From NCBI GenBank assembly GCA_030603035.1, contig JAUVYQ010000042.1, positions 1-17,206 on the forward strand: 17,206 nt of DNA, read 5' to 3'. The notes beneath the pieces are model-generated. The model ran no database searches, was not told the DNA's origin, and was given only the letters and a program-made list of their open reading frames with translations. This DNA comes from Phycisphaerae bacterium. GTDB lineage: Bacteria > Planctomycetota > Phycisphaerae > Sedimentisphaerales > SG8-4. A program made the position numbers and the translations under genes. The stretch's first letter is position 1. Each line of letters starts with the position of its first letter. Of the stretch, positions 6,246 to 12,122 are shown one piece after another.

Positions 6246-8105
6246 TTATTTTTCTACCGTTATATGCATAATCTTCTTGTCGGCAATAATCGTGCCGGTT
6301 TTCAAACTATTTTCGAGCCAATGTGGATACGGCCGGGCCTTCAGCGTTCTTTTCGCACTCTGCAAGACCATCGCCTTCGTCGCCGGCAAATCAGGAAGCT
6401 CGGCCTTCTCCAGCGCAACACCACCGGACGGTAAAAGCAAAAGACAATACAATTTATCTCTGTCGATTTGCAAAGAATTATTTATCGCCTCAATCAAACT
6501 CGGCAAACTTTGCGCAACAAACTTGTAGGGTACCATTTTCCTAAGAAACCGCTCATAATCAGACGAGCCGCACACAGTCAACTCATATTTTCCGGGCGTC
6601 AAATCTTCGGGTATTTTCAAGCTGCACTGGTATTTTTTCTTTTCCGCCCGGACAGATTCGACAACTACTCCGATGTCGATATTGTGGCCGGCCTTGACTT
6701 TTGAATCGGACAAATCGACGGACCATATATGTGAAACGATATTTTTCGGCGTTATGCGAACGTCAAAATCGACTGATTTTATATCAACTTTTTTGAATGG
6801 GTTATTCACAAGCAGCGTAACGGAGCCGATACTTTCCGCTATCATCTCAGTCAGCCCCAGGCTGGTGGAGACATTTTCAAAGGTAATCGAGTCGGTGTCC
6901 TCTAAGCCGATAGCCACTTTATACTCAATCATATGGTCTGGCGGCAAATCGCCGAGGTAAAGAGCCGCCCCAGAGACGACTGAGCGAAGTAACATTGGAG
7001 TATACAGCCGATTGTCAGCAACCCGGCAGTTGTACACCCGTTTTTCAGGGTCATTGTAACGGTCTACTCTTATCGTTACCGGTATCATCCTGGCCTCTGC
7101 ACCAATCCGTCCGAAGACGGCCGCATACTCATCGGCCGTCAAGGCGCCGACTATTTCAAGCGCACTGCCGAGCTTAAAAGAACGATACACGCTTGATACG
7201 ACAGTGTGCACTTTGCCGGTGGCCATTGGCAAATTTACCGGCCCGTAACCAAGGAAGGCGTGCCCGAAGCCATAGACCTTATCACCTGTAACTTCAGTTA
7301 CGGTCCCAAATACGCTCATTGTTATATCACCGGTTACCAATGGGACAACAAGACAAGCCCCCGGTGCTAACTCAACCGCTTTTAGTTTTGAGTTTTTAGT
7401 TTCGAGTTTTTCTGCGCCGCCACCGATACCGGCAACGACCACAAGTCCGAAAGGCTCAACCAAGGCATTTAGCTCTTCGGTAACCTGAGGCGGCAAACCA
7501 GAGGTAATCAACGGACAAGGTAAAATAGCAGCGCCGGCGAGACTATGTCGTCTCGAAAGTCGTGGAGTTGTAATTTGCCTGTCAATTTCAGCAAAATCAA
7601 TCAGCCTGGAAAAATCAAACACAAACCCGTACCGGGCAGCGCTCTTCTCGGAATGGCTAACCCGGCCCACCCTGAGCATCTCCTCGATTGGCGTCACGCC
7701 GTAAAGCGGGTCCTTGCTGAAGGTCCATGCAAGAGCTAACGCCCCTGCCAACCGGCCATCGATATAGACTGGTGAACCACTGCAGCCCCATACCGGTCCT
7801 GTGCGGATAAAACGCTCATCCGTGCCCCGAACCAAAACCACATTCCTGCCCGGGCTTATATTACGGACTACGCTTAAAACTTCCATAGCAAACTTTTCAA
7901 TCCCGGCGCTGCCGTACTCCGTCAGGCAATACGCCTCCATCCCGGGTTCAATTTCATCGATGCTGATATATTTGGCAGAGTCCCAAATGTCTTCTATTGC
8001 GTTTGAGGTCCCAGCGGCACAAAGCGAACCAGCTAAAACCAGAGAAAAGTAAAAATTAAAAAGTAAAAAGTAAGAAGTTTTGCCCTTTGTCTTTATTTCG
8101 GACAT
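6246..8105 (-). CDS. Exported SpoIVB peptidase S55-like domain protein
   Basis: This 619-residue protein has a signal peptide (residues about 1-31: Lys-rich start, core SYFLLFNFYFSLVLAG, then SLCAAG; a lipobox-like LAGSLC makes a lipoprotein conceivable). The S55-like domain begins IDEIEPGMEAYCLTEY (about 49-64). It carries GCSGSPVYIDGRLAGAL, with S109 the probable nucleophile by analogy with GDSGG-type sites, and then LYGVTPIEEML. A second conserved block (about 260-300), GTVTEVTGDKVYGFGHAF, contains H282, the candidate catalytic His. The C-terminal third (about 400-600) is beta-rich. S55 peptidases such as SpoIVB cleave exported regulators at the cell surface. Whether this copy is an active protease is unknown. 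A Lys-rich insert at 232-242 comes from a heptamer array. The start has a GAAAGGG-type ribosome site 5 nt upstream. The gene leads the S55-propeller-fumarase operon. Confidence 0.8.
   Translation of the reverse strand: MSEIKTKGKTSYFLLFNFYFSLVLAGSLCAAGTSNAIEDIWDSAKYISIDEIEPGMEAYCLTEYGSAGIEKFAMEVLSVVRNISPGRNVVLVRGTDERFIRTGPVWGCSGSPVYIDGRLAGALALAWTFSKDPLYGVTPIEEMLRVGRVSHSEKSAARYGFVFDFSRLIDFAEIDRQITTPRLSRRHSLAGAAILPCPLITSGLPPQVTEELNALVEPFGLVVVAGIGGGAEKLETKNSKLKAVELAPGACLVVPLVTGDITMSVFGTVTEVTGDKVYGFGHAFLGYGPVNLPMATGKVHTVVSSVYRSFKLGSALEIVGALTADEYAAVFGRIGAEARMIPVTIRVDRYNDPEKRVYNCRVADNRLYTPMLLRSVVSGAALYLGDLPPDHMIEYKVAIGLEDTDSITFENVSTSLGLTEMIAESIGSVTLLVNNPFKKVDIKSVDFDVRITPKNIVSHIWSVDLSDSKVKAGHNIDIGVVVESVRAEKKKYQCSLKIPEDLTPGKYELTVCGSSDYERFLRKMVPYKFVAQSLPSLIEAINNSLQIDRDKLYCLLLLPSGGVALEKAELPDLPATKAMVLQSAKRTLKARPYPHWLENSLKTGTIIADKKIMHITVEK
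7379..7412 (-). repeat. 7-bp repeat array E inside the S55 coding sequence
   Basis: Read on the coding strand this is aactcga, aactaaa, aactcaa, aactaaa, agc, the same unit type as arrays A-D. The 12-mer aaactaaaaact (minus strand 7391-7402) also occurs at 3819-3830 in array A. It encodes EKLETKNSKLKA between GIGGGA and VELAPGA, inside the S55-like domain. Confidence 0.75.
8041..8096. repeat. Degenerate 7-bp tandem array C encoding the S55 signal peptide
   Basis: Units gagaaaa, gtaaaaa, ttaaaaa, gtaaaaa, gtaagaa (about 8042-8076) turn into T-rich units gttttgc, cctttgt, ctttatt. This flip from A-rich to T-rich is the same as in array B. The T-rich half encodes EIKTKGK and the A-rich half encodes TSYFLLFNFYFSL of the S55 protein. 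Confidence 0.7.
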
Positions 8106-8137
8106 CTATACCCTTTCGATTTATCATTGACTAAACG

Positions 8138-8195
8138 CCGTTAGAAATAAGACGCCAGAGGTGTTTGGCTTGCTTCTGACCCGGATTTCTAACGG
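8138..8195. repeat. Small palindromic (MITE-like) element, copy 1
   Basis: A perfect 11-bp inverted repeat, CCGTTAGAAAT (8138-8148) and ATTTCTAACGG (8185-8195), encloses 36 bp. The same terminal sequence in longer form bounds the element at 16960-17020. Both lie in divergent intergenic regions. The interiors differ, as expected for a family defined by its ends. Confidence 0.65.
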
Positions 8196-8224
8196 GGTAA
8201 GATTTTAATCGACAGACAGGCCCA

Positions 8225-8253
8225 TTGCAAGATAAAATAAATTTTGTTACAAT
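8225..8253 (+). promoter_or_regulatory. Possible sigma-70-type promoter for the TPR-rluD pair
   Basis: TTGCAA (8225-8230) and TACAAT (8248-8253) are separated by 17 bp, a good match to a -35/-10 pair. It would give a leader of about 180 nt crossing the palindromic element at 8305-8415. A second TATAAT (8421-8426) sits just before the gene but has no obvious -35. This is sequence resemblance only. Confidence 0.3.
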
Positions 8254-8304
8254 ATGAGTTTAAGTCCACAATTGAATATTGCGGTCGGTAATCTATTTTA
8301 AATG

Positions 8305-8415
8305 CTCTAACAAAATGAGGTTTCGGCTGTTGAAAGCACGAGATTGCCACCCCCGTGCTTTCTTGCGAAAGCAAGAACGGGGGGTTCACTCGCAATGGCA
8401 GTCTTTTTGTTAGAG
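8305..8415. repeat. Palindromic element with 11-bp terminal inverted repeats
   Basis: CTCTAACAAAA (8305-8315) and TTTTGTTAGAG (8405-8415) are perfect 11-bp inverted repeats bounding 111 bp. Inside is a nested fold: CCCCCGT near 8350 pairs with ACGGGGG near 8378, around the tight hairpin TCTTGC-GAAA-GCAAGA (8361-8376). The CGAGATTGCCAC...TCGCAATGGCAG framing resembles a widespread bacterial palindromic repeat seen in many genomes (from memory). It ends just before the TATAAT and ribosome site of the TPR gene. The short open frames across it are not genes. Confidence 0.6.
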
Positions 8416-8443
8416 ACTCTTATAATAAGAAACGGAGAAAGAA

Positions 8444-9331
8444 ATGAAACCTAAACATCGGCACGAACTAAAAACTAATGAATTGGCCGAGTGGATAGGC
8501 AACTTGCCGCAATGGGCCCGGGAAAATCATAGAATGATTATCTACGTCTCAGTAGTCGCCGTCGTGGTCATAGGCCCAGCCTTGTGGTACTGGTATAACA
8601 AAAACATAAAACCGGTTCGAGAACAACTCGAGTTCACAAGCCTTATCGCCCGGTTGCCGCAGAGCAAAGTGCAAATCGTTACGGCACGAGCCCGGGGAGT
8701 AGATACTTCGATTATGCTCATCCAGCTCGCCGATAATCTCCAAGCCGCTGCCCGGAGCGCAAAAGACGAGCAGATGTCCGCTCTGGCACTAATTAAACAC
8801 GCAGAGGCCCTGCGGACGGCACTGCATTACCGCCAAGGGATTGTGAGCCGGGCGGAACTGGAAGCTACGATAAACCGGGCAAGAGCCGGATACGGCGACG
8901 CACTCGAGAAGGCCTTGCCCAATCCGTCGTTAATGGCGACAGCAAAATTCGGCCTGGGACTTTGCGAAGAAGAACTCGGCAACTTCGAGGAGGCAAAGAA
9001 AATATACGACGAGCTCGTTATAAACACCGACTTCGAAGGCACCACAGCCATCGCCCAGGCAAAACAGCGTCTCAAAACAATGGCCGATTATCAGCAAAAG
9101 GTGGTCTTTAAGGCATCGCCAAAACCAAGACCTGCCGATTTCATAGAACCACCGTTCCAATTAGGTCCGGCTGACACTAATGCCGCCGACGTCGATTTCG
9201 TTGGCACTTTTCTTGCCGGTACTAATCTTGCCGACATGTACGTCGATGATACTAATCTCGCTGACGCCAATCTCGTTGATATTAATCCTGGCGACACTAA
9301 TCTCGGTGATGCAAATCAGGCTGAGCCGTAA
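8444..9331 (+). CDS. Membrane-anchored TPR protein with a repetitive acidic tail
   Basis: This 295-residue protein has a cytoplasmic N-terminus (residues 1-30), one transmembrane segment (about 31-50, MIIYVSVVAVVVIGPALWYW) and a helical extracytoplasmic region containing at least one TPR-like motif (about 161-192, AKFGLGLCEEELGNFEEAKKIYDELV). The topology is like YfgM/BamD-style single-pass TPR proteins, but no specific orthology is claimed. Residues 244-295 are 5-residue repeats (TNLAD, ANLVD, TNLGD). The start is supported by GGAG at 8434-8437, 6 nt before the ATG. The protein probably scaffolds envelope proteins. It is followed 14 bp later by rluD. Confidence 0.75.
   Translation: MKPKHRHELKTNELAEWIGNLPQWARENHRMIIYVSVVAVVVIGPALWYWYNKNIKPVREQLEFTSLIARLPQSKVQIVTARARGVDTSIMLIQLADNLQAAARSAKDEQMSALALIKHAEALRTALHYRQGIVSRAELEATINRARAGYGDALEKALPNPSLMATAKFGLGLCEEELGNFEEAKKIYDELVINTDFEGTTAIAQAKQRLKTMADYQQKVVFKASPKPRPADFIEPPFQLGPADTNAADVDFVGTFLAGTNLADMYVDDTNLADANLVDINPGDTNLGDANQAEP
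9173..9328 (+). repeat. 15-bp coding repeats giving a pentapeptide-like tail
   Basis: The end of the TPR gene consists of degenerate 15-base units of the form ac-taat-ct-g--gac, translated as TNLAD, TNLAD, ANLVD, TNLGD and variants. They resemble A(D/N)Lxx pentapeptide repeats, but there are too few to form a full quadrilateral helix. Confidence 0.55.
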
Positions 9332-9345
9332 TTCCTGTGGTTCTT

Positions 9346-10434
9346 ATGGAGCAAAACAGAAGCCAATCTCAGCCACAACCAAAAGTCAAGTCTGAGAAAC
9401 AGACTATTTCTACACTCAGCAACAAGAGTACAGACCGCGAACACTTGACACTTCAAGTGGGAAACTCAATCAAAGAGCGCCGTCTTGATAAATACCTGCA
9501 CAGCCGATTCGCCAACTTCAGCCGCGTTATGATACAAAAGCAAATCGGCGCCGGCGCCGTCAAGGTAAACGGCAAAATAGTCAAATCCAGCTTTAAGCTA
9601 AGCCCAGGCGACGAAATTGATTTGACACCGCCCGAACTACCAGTCAAAGAGATTCAGCCGGAAGACATCCCACTGAATATTATTTACGAAGACTCTCATC
9701 TAATCATCATCAACAAGCAAGCTGATATGATTGTCCACCCTGCCCGCGGCAACACCCACGGCACTCTGGTAAACGCCCTTGTGTTCTATTCCGACAAGCT
9801 ATCGAGCGGTCTGGGGGAATTCCGGCCCGGTATCGTCCACCGGCTCGACAGGGACACGACCGGCGTTATGGTCATCACCAAAAACGACACAGCCCAGTGG
9901 AAAATCGCCAAGCAATTCGAACGGCGGCAGACGAAAAAAAACTATCTGGCCATAGTCCACGGCACCCCTGAACTGACAAGCGACCGCATAAGTGCACCGT
10001 TAGGCATTCATCCGAGGATAAGAGAAAAATACGCCATTCGGCCGGAAAACGGTAAAGAAGCAATCACTTTTTATGAGGTTCTCGAAAGTTTTCGCGGCTT
10101 TTCTCTATTGAAGCTAACTCCCAAGACCGGCCGAACACACCAGATACGCGTTCACCTCTCATACATAAAGCATCCCATCGTCGCCGACGATATGTATGGC
10201 GGCAAGCTGGTCTATCCGTGGCAGATGCAGGATGAGTGGCACGGGCTTCCAGCCCGTGAAAACACGGCCAAGATGGCCGTGCCACAGAATCCAATCATAA
10301 GCCGATGCGCTTTGCACGCCTCAACGCTCGAATTCAAACACCCAACGACCAACGAGACGATGAAATTCGAAGCTCCCCTGCCCGAAGATATGCAGAATCT
10401 ACTCGATATGCTCAGAAAATATCGAGGCGTCTAA
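9346..10434 (+). CDS. rluD: Ribosomal large-subunit pseudouridine synthase, RluA/RluD family
   Basis: The protein has 362 residues from ATG 9346; an in-frame GTG at 9337 is the alternative, and neither has a clear ribosome site. An N-terminal S4 RNA-binding domain (about 44-97, RRLDKYLHSRF...VKVNGKIVKSS) is followed by the RluA-family catalytic domain. Motifs are NKQADMIVHPA, GIVHRLDRDTTGVMVITKN with catalytic D168, the KTGRTHQIRVHL block, and C-terminal CALHASTLEFKHP. It isomerises specific uridines of 23S rRNA; assignment to RluD sites is inferred from the S4 plus catalytic architecture. Residues about 297-314 are an insertion between the conserved MYGG and CALHA blocks, encoded by the palindromic element at 10236-10285. 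It probably shares a transcript with the TPR gene. Confidence 0.9.
   Translation: MEQNRSQSQPQPKVKSEKQTISTLSNKSTDREHLTLQVGNSIKERRLDKYLHSRFANFSRVMIQKQIGAGAVKVNGKIVKSSFKLSPGDEIDLTPPELPVKEIQPEDIPLNIIYEDSHLIIINKQADMIVHPARGNTHGTLVNALVFYSDKLSSGLGEFRPGIVHRLDRDTTGVMVITKNDTAQWKIAKQFERRQTKKNYLAIVHGTPELTSDRISAPLGIHPRIREKYAIRPENGKEAITFYEVLESFRGFSLLKLTPKTGRTHQIRVHLSYIKHPIVADDMYGGKLVYPWQMQDEWHGLPARENTAKMAVPQNPIISRCALHASTLEFKHPTTNETMKFEAPLPEDMQNLLDMLRKYRGV
10236..10285 (+). repeat. Palindromic element inserted in frame in rluD
   Basis: A 50-bp element is bounded by 9-bp perfect inverted repeats GTGGCACGG (10236-10244) and CCGTGCCAC (10277-10285). It contains two perfect hairpins with 8-bp stems and 3-nt loops: 10240-10247/10251-10258 and 10263-10270/10274-10281. 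It encodes WHGLPARENTAKMAVP in a variable loop of the enzyme. E. coli RluD, from memory, has about 20 residues between YGG and the RQALHA block; this protein has about 33. Confidence 0.8.
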
Positions 10435-10494
10435 CAAATTCGGCTGAGGCCTTACCCGCTGCTTAGCTGAACCTGCCTATATAGTTGAGTCTCT

Positions 10495-10521
10495 TTATTC
10501 CTGCGGCAGTTTTTCCAGGTC
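10495..10521 (-). repeat. Direct repeat, left copy (end of the HEPN gene)
   Basis: 23 of 27 bases match 11293-11319 at the end of trkA, including a 14-base identical core (tcctgcggcagttt). Both copies encode DL-x-KLPQE followed by the stop codon. Confidence 0.6.
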
Positions 10522-10908
10522 CGGCAGGGAGTTTAAAACGCACTCAAAAATCTTTCTCGCTGTTTCTACGGCTTCAATTGCTTCGTTGCTACTTACATCT
10601 CCGTGTGGAACGGGATATCGTGAATCTACCGCATAAATTGACAAAGTTTTGGCTTGCTCCTTAAGCTTTTCGAGCCCATCAACTACAGGTGAGCTTAGCC
10701 TGAGTAGATTCTCGATGTTGTGTGTTTTTCCCGCTCGAATATCGTGGAAAGTCAACACGCCTTTTAGAACCTTTTCTGCGCATTGTTGTGCGTGAAAAGC
10801 AATCGCCCAATATGCCGGATCATTATCTTTTTGAATAAGCTCGGCCAGGCGCAAATCGTCGTCTGCGCGCATAATCCATTGCCTGGTCATTTCAAGCTTA
10901 GCGTCCAT
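10495..10908 (-). CDS. HEPN domain protein (probable toxin half of an MNT/HEPN pair)
   Basis: This 137-residue all-helical protein has HEPN hallmarks: RADDDLRLAELI, YWAIAFHAQQCAEKVLKGVL and GKTHNIENLL. The R-x4-H ribonuclease motif is present (R58-AGKT-H63); the Tyr of HepT-type RX4HXY is absent. HEPN proteins paired with minimal nucleotidyltransferases are commonly toxin-antitoxin modules in which the HEPN partner cleaves RNA and is silenced by its partner. The role here is inferred from that. ATG 10908 overlaps the end of the MNT gene by 11 bp, consistent with translational coupling; ATG 10923 or GTG 10926 are alternatives. The last 27 bases nearly duplicate the end of trkA. Confidence 0.8.
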   Translation of the reverse strand: MDAKLEMTRQWIMRADDDLRLAELIQKDNDPAYWAIAFHAQQCAEKVLKGVLTFHDIRAGKTHNIENLLRLSSPVVDGLEKLKEQAKTLSIYAVDSRYPVPHGDVSSNEAIEAVETARKIFECVLNSLPDLEKLPQE

Positions 10909-11221
10909 AGACCAGCCTACCATCACAAAGAACCTCGTTCATAATCGTGTTTTTTACATCAACATATCTATCGAATTGTGATTTAGTACAAACAATTAAA
11001 TCAAAAGAGATGAGAAAGTCCCCAAGGCTTGACCTGCCCTCAATAGCGATTTCTCTTGTTGACCGGTCTGTGTCGGGTACGACAGCAAGCAAGTCGACAT
11101 CGCTGTCCTGGTCAGCGATGCCGGCAGCGTGTGAACCAAAAAGATAAATCCTCTCCGGGTGTATTGACTCGGCTAATCGCTTAGTAATTTCATCGAGTAG
11201 TTCTGTGGAAAGTTCTTTCAT
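10898..11221 (-). CDS. Minimal nucleotidyltransferase (MNT; probable antitoxin)
   Basis: This 107-residue protein of the DNA polymerase-beta superfamily has the signature GSHAAG...SDVDL: G29-S30, metal-binding D41 and D43, and a third acidic residue D74 in ISFDLIV. In MNT/HEPN systems this partner neutralises the HEPN RNase, in characterised cases by AMP transfer; that activity is inferred here. ATG 11221 is chosen because AAAGGTGGG sits 5 nt upstream; an in-frame start at 11257 would add 12 residues not typical of the family. It lies 71 bp downstream of trkA on the same strand and overlaps the HEPN gene. Confidence 0.85.
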   Translation of the reverse strand: MKELSTELLDEITKRLAESIHPERIYLFGSHAAGIADQDSDVDLLAVVPDTDRSTREIAIEGRSSLGDFLISFDLIVCTKSQFDRYVDVKNTIMNEVLCDGRLVYGR

Positions 11222-11226
11222 AAATA

Positions 11227-11235
11227 CCCACCTTT
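11227..11235 (-). promoter_or_regulatory. Shine-Dalgarno deciding the MNT start
   Basis: The minus strand reads AAAGGTGGG, then a 5-nt spacer (TATTT) and ATG. This favours ATG 11221 over the upstream start at 11257. Confidence 0.6.
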
Positions 11236-11292
11236 TATCAAATTCTATCCGTATCACCAGCCATATTCAACCTGCGCATAATCTCATCAGCC

Positions 11293-11319
11293 TTACTCCT
11301 GCGGCAGTTTAGCAAGGTC
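11293..11319 (-). repeat. Direct repeat, right copy (end of trkA)
   Basis: This is the counterpart of 10495-10521. The two copies bracket the MNT-HEPN pair. Confidence 0.6.
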
Positions 11320-12018
11320 GGCGTCGGAGCCGGCGACCATTAAGATATCATCCTGATAAATAACGGTGCTGGGCATAGGGACATTTATGATTCCGCTTTT
11401 TTCACTTTCAAGCGACAACCGTGTCGCTAATGTTTTGCCGCTCTTTCTGGCTTTGCTGCGCTCGCCCCTTTTGATTGCAACAAGATTGACACTGTATTTT
11501 TGCCGCAGCTGCAAATCCATAACCGTCTTGCCATCGAAGCTGGCCGGCGCCTTTACCCGGGCCAGGCTGTAGCCCGGCGCAAAATCTATCTTTTCTCCGA
11601 TTTGTGGTGCGATAAGTTTATACGCCCATTTTTGAGCCGACTCGATTTCAGGGTAAATTACATCGGTAGCGCCGACCTTTGAAAAGACCTCGCCGGCAAT
11701 TAAATCTTCGGCCCTTGCGTATATCTGCTTTACGCCCATTTGGCGCAGGTTCACCACGGACAGAATTGCAGATTCAAAGCCGCGTCCGGTGCCCTGCCCT
11801 ATACCAATGATAGCGACATCAACCTTATCAACGCCCTGCGCCTTCAGCGCTTCCTCGTCAGTGCTGTCAAGCCGAACGGCGTGACTTACCTGGTCGCGAA
11901 TCAACTCTATCTGGTCTCTGTTTTTGTCAATTGCAATAACCTCCGCTCCGCTCATCGCCAGAGCGATAGCCAGTTTTTTGCCGAACCGTCCCAATCCTAT
12001 TACAGCAAACCGCTTCAT
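11293..12018 (-). CDS. trkA: K+ channel regulatory subunit TrkA/KtrA
   Basis: This 241-residue protein has one RCK module. The N-terminal Rossmann fold carries GLGRFG (8-13), the acidic ribose-binding region AIDKNRDQIE, and repeated family motifs (LDSTDEEALKAQGVDKVDVAIIGIG). The C-terminal RCK_C/TrkA_C domain spans about 135-240 (GATDVIYPEIESAQ, DILMVAGSDADL). A polar insertion of about 20 residues (ERSKARKSGKTLATRLSLE) sits in that domain. It gates the membrane subunit encoded just upstream, in response to nucleotide. A single RCK module fits KtrA better than the duplicated E. coli TrkA. AGGAG at 12027-12031 (8-nt spacer) supports the start. Confidence 0.9.
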   Translation of the reverse strand: MKRFAVIGLGRFGKKLAIALAMSGAEVIAIDKNRDQIELIRDQVSHAVRLDSTDEEALKAQGVDKVDVAIIGIGQGTGRGFESAILSVVNLRQMGVKQIYARAEDLIAGEVFSKVGATDVIYPEIESAQKWAYKLIAPQIGEKIDFAPGYSLARVKAPASFDGKTVMDLQLRQKYSVNLVAIKRGERSKARKSGKTLATRLSLESEKSGIINVPMPSTVIYQDDILMVAGSDADLAKLPQE

Positions 12019-12038
12019 AGTATTAGCTCCTGTTTTTT

Positions 12039-12113
12039 GCCACTAAGGCACCAAGACACTAAAATTACAATATATTTGCTTTTTAACTTCGTGGCTTCGT
12101 GTCTTTGTGGCTA
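12039..12113. repeat. Inverted heptamer array G between trkH and trkA
   Basis: The left half reads gccacta, aggcacc, aagacac on the plus strand (12039-12059). The right half (12088-12113) reads ttcgtggcttcgtgtctttg and on, which on the minus strand is again a series of cac/gaag units. The two halves are in opposite orientation around an AT-rich centre. The words GCCACTAAGGCAC and CGTGTCTTTGTGGC resemble a repeat found in many bacterial genomes (from memory). The trkH-trkA gap (104 bp) is mostly this element. Confidence 0.6.
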
Positions 12114-12122
12114 ATTTCTCTT

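Noticed and set aside
8189..8395. 68-codon minus-strand frame in the divergent intergenic region
   Set aside because: It runs through the palindromic element at 8305-8415 and near the end of the one at 8138-8195; the peptide has no family-like motif.
10435..10494. Search for a terminator between convergent rluD and the HEPN gene
   Set aside because: No convincing stem with a T-run could be found in these 60 bases.
11411..11428. Perfect 7-bp hairpin (AGCGACA/TGTCGCT, 4-nt loop) inside trkA
   Set aside because: It is short enough to be chance, and the surrounding insertion region varies among RCK proteins; evidence is too weak for a third in-frame palindrome.
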